Source: Arenicola marina (Eukaryota; Annelida; Polychaeta; Arenicolidae). From it: a stretch of DNA of 64,000 nt. The stretch is taken from NCBI GenBank assembly GCA_964019135.1, contig OZ025257.1, positions 28,256,352 through 28,320,351 of the forward strand, written 5' to 3'. Position 1 is the stretch's first letter. Every line of letters starts with the position of its first letter. A model generated the notes under the pieces. The model ran no database searches. It was given only the letters and a program-made list of their open reading frames with translations, and was not told the origin of the DNA. A program made the position numbers and the translations under genes. Positions 1-13,900 of this stretch are shown in pieces.

Positions 1-740
1 GCACTGCGTGTATGTGAAGGGGGGGGGGGGGGGGGCGTCCAGGGCGTGTGTGAAGGAGAGGTTGTCTTGGGTGTGCATGAAGAGGGGGGCGCCCTGTGTG
101 AGGGGGTCCGTCCGGGGTGTGTGTGAACGCGAGGGTGTGGTTGTCCTAGAGGTGCGTAAGGGAGAGCGTGCTTGTTGTATGCGACGGTGGGGGGGGGGTG
201 TCCGTTCAGGGTGTGTAGGATGGGAGAAGAGAGGGGATTGCATCATTGGTGTACCGTGAGGGGGAGGGGGGGGGGGTCAGTCCCTGGGTAGTTAACCTAA
301 GGGTGCTTGAGGGGAGAGCGCACTAGTTACATGCGAGGGCGGGGGCGGGACGTGGGGCGGGGCGGGACGGGGGTCCCGGGTGTGTATGAGGGGGAAGAGT
401 GGGGATTGTGTCCTGACTGTATATGAGGAGGGGTCCCGTCAAGGGCGGGGGGTGTGTGAAGGGGAGGGGGTGGTTATCCTAGGGTTGCGTCGGGGGGAGG
501 GCGTGCTGGCTGTATGTAAGGGGGCGGGGACGCGGCCGTCTCAGGTGAGTTTGACCAGGAGAGGGTAGGGATGGCGAGGGGGGACGGGAGAGTCCTGGGG
601 TGGGTCAGTCCCGGGTGTGTAAAGGGTAGTGGGGGGGGGGGGTACGTTCTCAGAGTATGTAAGGAAGAGCATTCTGGAGTTTGTGAAGGGAAGAGGGTCG
701 TTGTCCTGGGTTGTGCGTGAGGGAAATCGTTTTTTCGACA
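1..740 (-). repeat. Decayed G-rich minisatellite, inverted member of the C-rich 30-bp family
   Basis: This is G-rich DNA with irregularly spaced copies of a motif like GTGTGTGAAGGGGAGG, separated by G runs. Read on the minus strand it gives CCTCACACACACCC-type units followed by GGAC, matching the C-rich 30-bp minisatellite at 23-27 kb and 46-49 kb. Spacing varies and identity is low, so this is an old or edge-degenerate part of that family in the opposite orientation. Short ORFs here are by-products of the repeat. The G runs have G-quadruplex potential. Confidence 0.6.
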
Positions 741-1104
741 TATGACCAATAATCCACTGATTTATACCGTTTGCAACTTCGCTTCATTTATTACAATCAG
801 GGCTTCCGTGTATCACGTCATGTGACCATATTACAATGCGGTTGTCAATTGTTACCGATTTTGCATGACCTGTCTAGGAGACCTGTCGGTTCATGCAGTC
901 AATGTACAATATGTGATGACTAGCCAATAATCATTTCTATTGCAATGTTGGCGCAAAGTTTCAACAGTTTGATTGCCAGCGTTTCATCTGCGCTCATACA
1001 GCGACTGTACTTTTTATTCAATATTTAAATGCGGGTCAATGCAACATCGTATTAAGTATATAACTAAATTGATGTGTTGATGAGTCAGGCATAGCCATAG
1101 ATGC
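741..1104. other. AT-rich stretch with no recognised gene
   Basis: Ordinary AT-rich sequence between the G-rich array and the 86-bp duplication. I see no ORF of note, no splice-flanked exon and no transposon ends. Confidence 0.5.
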
Positions 1105-1276
1105 GATAATAACAAATAACCGTAAGTTTCCATACGTCTTATGGCTGTGTAGTCGGTTGCTCCTTATCTAAATATGGTTGTTCAACGGCTGATAATAACA
1201 AATAACCGTAAGTTTCCATACGTCTTATGGCTGTGTAGTCGGTTGCTCCTTATCTAAATATGGTTGTTCAACGGCT
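1105..1276. repeat. Perfect 86-bp tandem duplication
   Basis: Positions 1105-1190 and 1191-1276 are identical, head to tail, each starting GATAATAACAAATAACCG and ending TTCAACGGCT. Two copies without divergence point to a recent duplication or an assembly or polymorphism event. No coding content was seen. Confidence 0.95.
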
Positions 1277-1663
1277 AAGGCCAAAAACAAACAGCGTAGA
1301 ATGTTAATATACAACGATTCTCAATTATTTAAATTGAATTAATATTTACTTGATTGATACTTTTACACCACACATCTTCTATTTATAAATGGTTTACGAG
1401 GACTAGTTTCGACATTATAGTGAAATTATACCCCCCCCCCTTGTACTTCGCCCTCCGGAAGCCCGCAGCTCATGGCCTACTACGACCGCAAGCACCTGCA
1501 ATACAAAATAATCAATACGAAGATTAGAACGCATTCTACTAGTCTTTACCGAGACAGTCTCTCCGACCATGTGGATATTAAAACGGCTATTAAATACTGT
1601 GCTAGTCTTTCGGGCATCTGGATAATAAAACGACAGAATTCATTACCTCATACCGCATATCTG
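1277..1663. other. Non-coding stretch, nothing recognised
   Basis: AT-rich DNA with a C11 run near 1430-1440. A 74-residue ORF begins near 1472 but runs into the 24-bp minisatellite and resembles nothing I know. Confidence 0.4.
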
Positions 1664-3434
1664 AGAGTATGGCATCAAGAAGTTTGTCAAGAATAGCCTC
1701 AAGCAGTTTGTGTAGAAGACAACAAGAAGTTTGTCAAGAACGGCATCAAGAAGTTTGTGAAGAATGGCATCGAGCAGTTTGTCTAGAATGGCATCAAGAA
1801 GTTTGTCTAGAATGGCATCAAGAAGTCTGTCATGAATGGCATTAAGAAATTTCTCTAGAATTTCAGAAAGAAGCTTCCCTAGAATGACATAAAAAAATAT
1901 GTCCAGAATGGCATCACGAAATTTGTCTAGAATGGCATCACGAATTTTGCCTAGAATGGCATCAAGGAGTTTGTCAAGAATGGCATCAAAAAGGTTGTCA
2001 AGAATGGCATCAAGAAGTTTGTCAAGAATAGCCTCAAGAAGTTTGTCTAGAATGGCATGAAGAAGTTTGTCAAGGATGGCACCAAGAAGTTTGTCAAGAA
2101 TGGCGCAGCTTGCCGCGAATGGCACCAAGAAGTTTGTCAACAATGGCGTCAAGATGTTTGTCTAGAATGGCATTAGGAAGTTTTTTTCAAGAATGGCACA
2201 AGGAAGTTTGTCGAGAGTGGCATCAAGAAGTTTATCAAGACTAGCATCAAGAACTTTGTCTGGAATGGCATCAAGAAGTTTGTCTAGAATGGCATCGAGA
2301 AATTTGTCCAGAATGGCATCAAGAAGTTTGTCAAGAACGGCATCAAGAAGTTTGTCAAGAATAGCATCAAGAAGTTTGTCAAGAATAGCATCAAGAATAA
2401 TGGCAAAAACAAGTCTGTCTAGAATATGGCATCAAGAATTTTGTCAAGGATGGTATCAAGACTTTTGCAATGAATGGCATCAAGAATTTTGTCAAGCATG
2501 TCATCAATAAGTTTGTCAAGAATGGCGCAAGCGGTTTACTTAGAATGGCACCAAGAAGTTTGTCAAGAATGGCATCAAGCAGTTTCTCTAAAATGGTATC
2601 AAGAAGTTTGTCTAGAATATGGCATCAAGAATTTTGACAAGAATGGCATCAAGAAGTTTGTCATGAATGGCATCAAGAAGTTTGTCTAGAATAGCATTAA
2701 GAAGTTTGTCCAGAATGGCACCAAGAAATTTGTCTAGAATGGCATTAAGAAGTAAGTCTAGAATGGCATCAAAAAGTTTGTCAAGAATGACGCCAAAAAG
2801 TTTGTCAAGGTTGGCATTAAGGAGTTTTTCTAGAATGTCAGAAATAAGCTTGCCTAGAATGGCATCAAGAAATATGACCAGAATTGCATCACGTAATTTG
2901 TCTAGAATAGCCTCAAGAAGTTTGTCTAGAATGGCATGAAGAAGTTTGTCAAGGATGGCACCAAGAAGTTTGTCAAGAATGGCGCAGCTTGCCGCGAATG
3001 GCACCAAGAAGTTTGTCAACAATGGCGTCAAGATGTTTGTCTAGAATGGCATTAGGAAGTTTTTTTCAAGAATGGCACAAGGAAGTTTGTCAAGAATGGC
3101 ATCAAGAAGTTTATCAAGACTAGCATCAAGAAGTTTGTCTGGAATGGCATCAAAAAGTTTGTCTAGAATGGCATCAAGAAGTTTGTCTAGAATGGCATCA
3201 AGAAATTTGTCCAGAATGGCATCAAGAAGTTTGTCAAAAACGGCATCCAGAAGTTTATCAAGAATAGCCTCAAGAAGTTTGTCTAGAATGGCATCAAGAA
3301 GTTTGGCTAAAATGGCATCGAGAAGTTAGTCTAGAATAGCAACAACAAGTGTGTCTAGAATATGGCATCAAGAATTTTGTCAAGGCATCAAGAATTTTGT
3401 CAAGGATGGTATCAAGACTTTTGTAATGAATGGC
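1664..3434 (+). repeat. 24-bp minisatellite array with an internal ~880-bp duplication
   Basis: Units of 24 bp share the core GGCATCAAGAAGTTTGTC followed by AAGAAT or TAGAAT, about 70 copies with scattered substitutions and small indels. An 8-codon period gives Met-Ala-Ser-Arg-type peptide repeats in one plus frame and Ala-Ile-Leu-Asp-Lys-Leu-Leu-type repeats on the minus strand. Both are by-products of the unit length. The segment near 2027-2210, with the unusual GCGCAGCTTGCCGCGAATGG, recurs at about 2906-3090 (offset 879), so a block of units was duplicated. The TAGAAT form contains the palindrome TCTAGA. Confidence 0.92.
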
Positions 3435-6400
3435 ATCGTGTCGGTCTCCCTGTACCTGGATTCGACTGGGTCGGTGTATATACACGTGTCGGACTCCCTG
3501 TACCTGGGGTCGATTAGGTCGGCGTATATACACGTGTCGGTCTCCTTGTACCTGGAGACGACTGGGTCGGTGTATATACACGTGTCGGACTCTCTGTACC
3601 TGGTGAGACGACTACGTCGGTGTATATACACGTGTCGGTCTCCCTGTACCTGGAGTCGACTAGGTCGGTGTATATACACATGTCGGTCTCCCTGTACCTG
3701 GATTCGACTAGGTCGGTGTATATACACGTGTCGGTCTTCCCGTACATGGAGTCAACTGGGTCGGTGCATATACACGTGTCTGTCTCCCTGTACCTGTTGA
3801 GACGACTGGGTCGGTGTACTTACACGGGTCGCACTCGCTGTAACTGTTGAGACGACTAGGTCCGTGTATATACACGTGTCGGACTCTCTGTACCTGGTGA
3901 GACGACTAGGTCGATGTATATACACGTGTCGGTCTCCCTGTACCTGGGGTCGACACGGTCGGCGTAAATACACGTGTCGGTCTCCCTGTACCTGGAGGCG
4001 ACTGGGTCGGTGTATATACGCGTGTCGGACTCTCTGTACCTGGTGAGACGACTAGGTCGGTGTATATACACGTGTCGGTCTCCCTGTACCAGGAGTCGAC
4101 TAGGTCGGTGTATATACACGTGTCGGTCTCCCTATACATGGAGTCAACTGGGTCTGTGTATATACACGTGTCGGTCTCCCTGTACCTGTTGAGACGACTG
4201 GGTCGGTGTACTTACACGTGTCGCACTCGCTGTACCTGTTGAGACGACTATGCCGTGTATATACACGTGTCGGACATTCTGTACCTGGTGAGACGACCAG
4301 GTCGGTGTATATACACGTGTCGGTCTCCCTATGCCTGAAGTCGACTAGGTCGGTGTATATACAGGTGTCGAACTCGCTGTACCTAGAGTCGACTAGGTCG
4401 GTGTACATACACGTGTCGAACTCGCTGTACCTGTTGAGACGACTAGGTCCGTGTATATACACGTGTCGGTCTCGTTGTACCTGGGGTCGACTAGGTCGGC
4501 GTATATACACGTGTCGGGCTCGCTGTACCTGTTGAGACGACTAGGTCGGTGTATATACACGTGTCGGACTCTCGGTACTGGTGAGACGACTGGGTCAGTG
4601 AATATACACGTGTCGGTCTCCCTGTACTTGGAGTCGACTAGGTCGGTGCATATACACGTGTCGGTCTCCCTGTACCGGGAGTCGACTAGGTCGGTGTATA
4701 TACACGTGTCGGACTCTCTGTACATGGAGTCGACTAGGTCGGTGTATATACACGTGTCGGTCTCCCTGCACCTGTTGAGATGACTGGGTCGGTGTACTTA
4801 CACGTGTCGGACTCGCTGTACAGTACCTGTTGAGACGACTAGGTCCGCGCATATACACGTGTCGGTCTCGCTGTACCTGGAGTCGACTGGGTCGGTGTAT
4901 ATACACGTGTCGGACACTCTGTACCTGGTGAGACGACTAGGTCGGTGTATATACACGTGTCGGTCTCCCTGTACCCGGAGTCGACTAGGTCGGCGTATAT
5001 ACAGGTGTCGGTCTCGCTGTACATGGAGTCGACTGGGTCGGTGTATCTACACGTGTCGGTCTCGCTGTACTTGGATTCGACTGGGTCGGTGTATATACAC
5101 GTGTCGGACTCTCTGTACCTGGTGAGACGACTAGGTCGGTGTATATACACGTGTCGGTCTCCCTGTACCTGGAGGCGATTGGGTCGGTGTATATACGCAT
5201 GTCGGACTCTCTGTACCTGGTGAGACGACTAGGTCGGTGTATATACACGTGTCGGTCTCCCTGTACCTGGAGTCGACTAGGTCGGTGTATATACACGTGT
5301 CGGTCTCCCTATACATGGAGTCAACTGGGTCGGTGTATATACACGTGTCGGTCTCCCTGTACCTGTTGAGACGACTGGGTCGGTGTACTTACACGTGTCG
5401 CACTCGCTGTACCTGTTGAGACGACTATGCTTTGTATATACACGTGTCGGACATTCTGTACCTGGTGAGACGACTAGGTCGGTGTATATACACGTGTCGG
5501 TCTCCCTATGCCTGAAGTCGACTAGGTCGGTGTATATACAGGTGTCGGTCTCCCTGTACCTAGAGTCGACTAGGTCGGTGTACATACACGTGTCGAACTC
5601 GCTGTACCTGTTGAGACGACTAGGTCCGTGTATATACACGTGTCGGTCTCGTTGTACCTGGGGTCGACTAGGTCGGTGTATATACACGTGTCGGACTCTC
5701 TGTACCTGGTGAGACGACTGGGTCAGTGAATATACACGTGTCGGTCTCCCTGTACCTGGAGTCGACTAGGTCGGTGTATATACACGTGTCGGTCTCCCTG
5801 TACCGGGAGTCGACTAGGTCGGTGTATATACACGTGTCGGACTCTCTGTACATGGAGTCGACTAGGTCGGTGTATATACACGTGTCGGTCTCCCTGTACC
5901 TGAAGTCGACTAGGTCGGTGTATATACACGTGTCGGTCTCCCTGTACCTGGAGTCGACTGGGTCGGTGTATATACACGTGTCGGACTCTCTGTATCTAGT
6001 GAGACGACTAGGTCGGTGAATATACACGTGTCGGTCTAGGTCGGTGAATATATACGTGTCGATCTCCCTGTACCTGGAGTCGACTAGGTCGGTGTATATA
6101 CACGTGTCGGACTCGCTGTACATGGAGTCGACTGGGTCGGTGTATCTACACGTGTCGGTCTCGCTGTACTTGGATTCGACTGGGTCGGTGTATATACACG
6201 TGTCGGACTCTCTGTACCTGGTGAGACGACTAGGTCGGTGTTTATACACGTGTCGGTCTCCCTGTACCTGGAGTCGACTAGGTCGGCGTATATACACGTG
6301 CCGGTCTCCCTGTACCTGGAGACGACTGGGTCGGTGTATATACACGTGTCGGACTCTCTATACCTGGTGAGACGACTAGGACGGTGTAAATACACGTGTC

Positions 6401-9400
6401 GGTCTCGCTGTACCTGGAGTCGACTGAGTCGGTGTATATACACGTGTCGGACACTCTGTACCTGGTGAGACAACTGGGTCGGTGTACTTATAAGTGTCGG
6501 ACTCGCTGTACCTGTTGAGACGACTAGGTGGGTGTACATACACGTGTCGCACTCGCTGTACCTGGTGAGACGACTAGGTCGGTGTATATACACGTGTCGG
6601 TCTCCCTGTACCTGGAGTCGACTAGGTCGGTGTATATACACGTGTCGGACACTCCGTACCTGGTGAGACGACTAGGTCGGTGTATATACACGTGTCGGTC
6701 TCCCTGTACCTGAAGTCGACTGGGTCGGTGTATATACACGTGTCGGTCTCCCTGTACCTGGGGTCGACTAGGTCGGTGTATATACACGTGTCTGTCTCCC
6801 TGTACCTGGAGTCGACTAGATCGGTGTACATACACGTGTCGGGTCCGCTGTACCTGTTGAGACGACTAGGTCGGTGTACATACACGTTTCGGACTCGCTG
6901 TACCTGGTGAGACAACTGGGTCGGTGTACTTATAAGTGTCGGACTCGCTGTACCTGGAGTCGACTGGGTCGGTGTATATACAAGTGTCGGTCTCCCTGTA
7001 GCTGGAGTCGACTATGTCTGTGTATATACACGTGTCGGTCTCCCTGTACCTGGAGTCGACTAGGTCGGTGTACATACACGTGTCGGACTCTCTGTACCTG
7101 TTGAGGCGACTGGGTCTGTGTACATACACGTGTCGGGTCCGCTGTACCTGTTGAGACGACTAGGTCGTTGTACATACACGTTTCGGACTCGCTGTACCTG
7201 GTGAGACGACTAGATCAGTATATAAACACGTGTCGGTCTCCCTGTAGCTGGAGTCGACTAGGTCGGTGTCTATACACGTGTCGGACTCTCTTGACCTGTT
7301 GAGACGACTAGGTCGGTGTACTTACACGTGTCGGACTCGCTGTACCTGGTGAGACGACTAGGTCACTGTATAAACACGTGTCGGTCTCCCTGCAGCTGGA
7401 GTCGACTAGGTCTGTGTATAGACACGTATCGGTCTCCGGGTACCTGGAGTCGACTAGGTCGGTGTATATACACGTGTCGGACTCTCTGTACCTGTTGAGA
7501 CGACTGGGTCGTTATACTTACACGCGTCGGACACGCTGTACCTGTTGAGACGACTAGGTCGGTGTATAAACACGTGTCGGTCTCCCTGTAGCTGAAGTCG
7601 AATAGGTTGGTGTACATACACGTGTCGGTCTCCCGGTACCTGGAGTCCATTAGGTCGGTGTATATACACGTGTGGGTCTCCGTGTACCTGGAGTCGACCA
7701 GGTCGGTGTACATACACGTGTCGGACTCGCTGTACCTGGTGAGGCCACTAGGTCGGTGTATAAACACGTGTCGGTCACCCTGTACCTGGAGTCGACTAGG
7801 TCGGTGTATATACACGTGTCGGACTCGCTGTACCTGTTGAGACGACTAGGTCGGTGTACATACACGTGTCGGACTCGCTGTACCTGGTGAGACAACTAGG
7901 TCGGTGTATAAACACGTGTCGGTCACCCTGTACCTGGAGTCGACTAGGTCGGTGTATATACACGTGTCGGACACTCTTTACCTGGTGAGACGACTAGGTC
8001 GGTGTATATACACGTGTCGGTCTCCCTGTACCCGGAGTCGACTAGGTCGGCGTATATACAGGTGTCGGTCTCGCTGTACATGGAGTCGACTGGGTCGGTG
8101 TATCTACACGTGTCGGTCTCGCTGTACTTGGATTCGACTGGGTCGGTGTATATACACGTGTCGGACTCTCTGTACCTGGTGAGACGACTAGGTCGGTGTA
8201 TATACACGTGTCGGTCTCCCTGTACCTGGAGGCGATTGGGTCGGTGTATATGCGCATGTCGGACTCTCTGTACCTGGTGAGACGACTAGGTCGGTGTATA
8301 TACACGTGTCGGTCTCCCTGTACCTGGAGTCGACTAGGTCGGTGTATATACACGTGTCGGTCTCCCTATACATGGAGTCAACTGGGTCGGTGTATATACA
8401 CGTGTCGGTCTCCCTGTACCTGTTGAGACGACTGGGTCGGTGTACTTACACGTGTCGCACTCGCTGTACCTGTTGAGACGACTATGCTTTGTATATACAC
8501 GTGTCGGACATTCTGTACCTGGTGAGACGACTAGGTCGGTGTATATACACGTGCCGGTCTCCCTATGCCTGAAGTCGACTAGGTCGGTGTATATACAGGT
8601 GTCGGTCTCCCTGTACCTAGAGTCGACTAGGTCGGTGTACATACACGTGTCGAACTCGCTGTACCTGTTGAGACGACTAGGTCCGTGTATATACACGTGT
8701 CGGTCTCGTTGTACCTGGGGTCGACTAGGTCGGCGTATATACACGTGTCGGGCTCGCTGTACCTGTTGAGACGACTAGGTCGGTGTATATACACGTGTCG
8801 GACTCTCTGTACCTGGTGAGACGACTGGGTCAGTGAATATACACGTGTCGGTCTCCCTGTACCTGGAGTCGACTAGGTCGGTGTATATACACGTGTCGGT
8901 CTCCCTGTACCGGGAGTCGACTAGGTCGGTGTATATACACGTGTCGGACTCTCTGTACATGGAGTCGACTAGGTCGGTGTATATACACGTGTCGGTCTCC
9001 CTGTACCTGAAGTCGACTAGGTCGGTGTATATACACGTGTCGGTCTCCCTGTACCTGGAGTCGACTGGGTCTGTGTATATACACGTGTCGGACTCTCTGT
9101 ATCTAGTGAGACGACTAGGTCGGTGAATATACACGTGTCGGTCTAGGTCGGTGAATATATACGTGTCGATCTCCCTGTACCTGGAGTCGACTAGGTCGGT
9201 GTATATACACGTGTCGGACTCGCTGTACATGGAGTCGACTGGGTCGGTGTATCAACACGAGTCGGTCTCGCTGTACTTGGATTCGACTGGGTCGGTGTAT
9301 ATACACGTGTCGGACTCTCTGTACCTGGTGAGACGACTAGGTCGGTGTTTATACACGTGTCGGTCTCCCTGTACCTGGAGTCGACTAGGTCGGCGTATAT

Positions 9401-10990
9401 ACACGTGCCGGTCTCCCTGTACCTGGAGACGACTGGGTCGGTGTATATACACGTGTCGGACTCTCTATACCTGGTGAGACGACTAGGACGGTGTAAATAC
9501 ACGTGTCGGTCTCGCTGTACCTGGAGTCGACTGAGTCGGTGTATATACACGTGTCGGACACTCTGTACCTGGTGAGACAACTGGGTCGGTGTACTTATAA
9601 GTGTCGGACTCGCTGTACCTGTTGAGACGACTAGGTGGGTGTACATACACGTGTCGGACTCGCTGTACCTGGTGAGACGACTAGGTCGGTGTATATACAC
9701 GTGTCGGTCTCCCTGTACCTGGAGTCGACTAGGTCGGTGTATATACACGTGTCGGACACTCCGTACCTGGTGAGACGACTAGGTCGGTGTATATACACGT
9801 GTCGGTCTCCCTGTACCTGAAGTCGACTGGGTCGGTGTATATACACGTGTCGGTCTCCCTGTACCTGGGGTCGACTAGGTCGGTGTATATACACGTGTCT
9901 GTCTCCCTGTACCTGGAGTCGACTAGATCGGTGTACATACACGTGTCGGGTCCGCTGTACCTGTTGAGACGACTAGGTCGGTGTACATACACGTTTCGGA
10001 CTCGCTGTACCTGGTGAGACAACTGGGTCGGTGTACTTATAAGTGTCGGACTCGCTGTACCTGGAGTCGACTGGGTCGGTGTATATACAAGTGTCGGTCT
10101 CCCTGTAGCTGGAGTCGACTATGTCTGTGTATATACACGTGTCGGTCTCCCTGTACCTGGAGTCGACTAGGTCGGTGTACATACACGTGTCGGACTCTCT
10201 GTACCTGTTGAGGCGACTGGGTCTGTGTACATACACGTGTCGGGTCCGCTGTACCTGTTGAGACGACTAGGTCGTTGTACATACACGTTTCGGACTCGCT
10301 GTACCTGGTGAGACGACTAGATCAGTGTATAAACACGTGTCGGTCTCCCTGTAGCTGGAGTCGACTAGGTCGGTGTCTATACACGTGTCGGACTCTCTTG
10401 ACCTGTTGAGACGACTAGGTCGGTGTACTTACACGTGTCGGACTCGCTGTACCTGGTGAGACGACTAGGTCACTGTATAAACACGTGTCGGTCTCCCTGC
10501 AGCTGGAGTCGACTAGGTCTGTGTATAGACACGTATCGGTCTCCGGGTACCTGGAGTCGACTAGGTCGGTGTATATACACGTGTCGGACTCTCTGTACCT
10601 GTTGAGACGACTGGGTCGTTGTACTTACACGCGTCGGACACGCTGTACCTGTTGAGACGACTAGGTCGGTGTATAAACACGTGTCGGTCTCCCTGTAGCT
10701 GAAGTCGAATAGGTTGGTGTACATACACGTGTCGGTCTCCCGCTACCTGGAGTCCATTAGGTCGGTGTATATACACGTGCCGGTCTCCCTGTACCTGGAA
10801 TCGACCAGGTCGGTGTACATACACGTGTCGGACTCGCTGTACCTGGTGAGGCCACTAGGTCGGTGTATAAACACGTGTCGGTCACCCTGTACCTGGAGTC
10901 GACTAGGTCGGTGTATATACACGTGTCGGACTCGCTGTACCTGTTGAGACGACTAGGTCGGTGTACATACACGTGTCGGACTCGCTGTAC
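3435..10990 (+). repeat. 48/50-bp satellite, mixed-monomer domain with nested higher-order repeats
   Basis: Two monomer types alternate irregularly. One is 48 bp, with ...CTGTACCTGGAGTCGACTAGG; the other is 50 bp, with ...CCTGGTGAGACGACTAGG. Both carry GGTGTATATACACGTGTCGG. The 2-bp difference shifts frame, so ORFs are short. Larger duplications are superimposed: about 4,890-7,947 is repeated at 7,947-10,990 (offset 3,057, rising to 3,107 after one extra 50-bp unit near 8,740-8,780). A segment at about 3,880-4,560 matches 5,060-5,730 at offset 1,177. Identity within these blocks is much higher than between neighbouring monomers. Confidence 0.95.
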
Positions 10991-13900
10991 CTGGTGAGAC
11001 AACTAGGTCACCGTATAAACACGTGTCGGTTTCCCGGTACATGGAGTAGACTAGCTCGGTGTATATACACGTGTCGGTCTCCCGGTACATGGAGTCGACT
11101 AGGTCGGTGTATATGCACGTGTCGGTCTCCCGGTACATGGAGTCGACTAGGTCGTTGTATATGCACGTGTCGGTCTCCCGGTACATGGAGTCGACTAGGG
11201 CGGTGTATATACACATGTCGGTTTCCCGGTACATGGAGTCGACTAGGTCGGTGTATATACACGTGTCGGTCTCCCGGTACATGGAGTCGACTAGTTCGGT
11301 GTATATACACGTGTCGGTCTCCCGGTACATGGAGTCGACTAGGTCGGTGTATATGCACGTGTCGGTCTCCCGGTACATGGAGTCGCCTAGGTCGGTGTAT
11401 ATACACGTGTCGGTCTCCAGGCACATGGAGTCGACTAGGTCGGTGTATATACACGTGTCGGTCTCCCGGTACATGGAGTCGACTAGGTCGGTGTATATGC
11501 ACGTGTCGGTCTCCCGGTACATGGAGTCGACTAGGTCGGTGTATATGCACGTGTCGGTCTCCCGGTATATGAAGTCGACTAGGTCGGTGTATATGCACGC
11601 GTCGGTCCCCCGGTACATGGAGTCGACTAGCTCGGTGTATATGCACGTGTCGGTCTCCCGGTACATGGAGTCGACTAGCTCGGTGTATATGCACGTGTCG
11701 GTCTCCCGGTACATGGAGTCGACTAGGTCGGTGTATATACACGTGTCGGCCTCCCGGTGCATGGAGTCGACTAGGTCGGTGTATATACACGTGTCGGTCT
11801 TCCGGTACATGGAGTCGACTAGGTCGGTGTATATACACGTGTCGGTCTCCCGGTACATGGAGTCGACTAGGTCGGTGTATATGCACGTGTCGGTCTCCGG
11901 GTACATGGAGTCGACTAGGTCGGTGTATATACACGTGTCGGTCTCCCGGTACATGGAGTCGACTAGGTCGGTGTATATACACGTGTCGGTCTCCCGGTAC
12001 ATGGAGTCGACTAGGTCGGTGTATATACACGTGTCGGTCTCCCGGTACATGGAGTCGACTAGGTCGGTGTATATACACGTGTCGGTCTCCCGGTACATGG
12101 AGTCGACTAGGTCGGTGTATATGCACGTGTCGGTCTCCCGGTACATGGAGTCGACTAGGTCGGTGTATATACACGTGTCGGTCTCCCGGTACATGGAGTC
12201 GACTAGGTCGGTGTATATACACGTGTCGGTCTCCCGGTACATGGAGTCGACTATGTCGGTGTATATACACGTGTCGGTCTCCCGGTACATGGAGTCGACT
12301 AGGTCGGTGTATATACACGTGTCGGTCTCCCGGTACATGGAGTCGACTAGGTCGGTGTATATACACGTGTCGGTCTCCCGGTAAATGGAGTCGACTAGGT
12401 CGGTGTATATACACGTGTCGGTCTCCCGGTACATGGAGTCGACTAGGTCGGTGTATATACACGTGTCGGTCTCCCGGTACATGGAGTCGACTAGGTCGCT
12501 GTACATAACCGTGTCGGTCTCCCGGTACATGGAGTCGACTAGGTCGGTGTATATACACGTGTCGGTCTCCCGGTACATGGAGTCGACTAGGTCGGTGTAT
12601 ATACACGTGTCGGTCTCCCGGTAAATGGAGTCGACTAGGTCGGTGTATATGCACGTGTCGGTCTCCCGGTACATGGAATCGACTAGGTCGGTGTATATAC
12701 ACGTGTCGGTCTCCCGGTACATGAAGTCGACTAGGTCGGTGTATATACACGTGTCGGTCTCCAGGTACATGGAGTCGACTAGGTCGGTGTATATACAAGT
12801 GTCGGTCTCCCGGTACATGGAGTCGACTAGGTCGGTGTATATACACGTGTCGGTCTCCCGGTACATGGAGTCGACTAGGTCGGTGTATTTACACGTGTCG
12901 GTCTCCCGGTACATGGAGTCGACTATGTCGGTGTATATACACGTGTCGGTCTCCCGGTACATGGAGTCGACTAGGTCGGTGCATATACACGTGTCGGTCT
13001 CCCGGTACATGGAGTCGACTAGGTCGGTGTATATACACGTGTCGGTCTCCCGGTACATGGAGTCGACTAGGTCGGTGTATATACACGTGTCGGTCTCCCG
13101 GTACATGGAGTCGACTAGGTCGGTGTATATACATGTGTCGGTCTCCCGGTACATGGAGTCGACTAGGTCGGTGTATATACACGTATCGGCCTCCCGGTAC
13201 ATGGAGTCGACTAGGTCGGCGTATATACACGTGTCGGTCTCCCGGTACATGAAGTCGACTAGGTCGGTGTATATCCACGTGTCGGTCTCCCGGTACATGG
13301 AGTCGACTAGGTCGGTGTATATACACGTGTCGGTCTCCCGGTACATGGAGTCGACTAGGTCGGTGTATATACACGTGTCGGTCTCCCGGTACATGGAGTC
13401 GACTAGGTCGGTGTATATACACGTGTCGGTCTCCCGGTACATGGAGTCGACTAGGTCGGTGTATATACACGTGTCGGTCTCCCGGTACATGGAGTCGACT
13501 AGGTCGGTGTATATACACGTGTCGGTTTCCCGGTACATGGAGTCGACTAGGTCGGTGTATGTACACGTGTCGGTCTCCCGGTACATGGAGTCGACTAGGT
13601 CGGTGTATATACACGTGTCGGTCTCCCGGTACATGGAGTCGACTAGGTCGGTGTATATACACGTGTCGGTCTCCCGGTACATGAAGTCGACTAGGTCGGT
13701 GTATATACACGGGTCGGTCTCCCGGTACATGGAGTCGACTAGGTCGGTGTATATACACGTGTCGGTCTCCCGGTACATGGAGTCGACTAGGTCGGTGTAT
13801 ATGCACGTGTCGGTCTCCCGGTACATGGAGTCGACTAGGTCGGTGTATATACACGTGTCGGTCTCCCGGTACATGGAGTCGACTAGGTCGGTGTATATAC

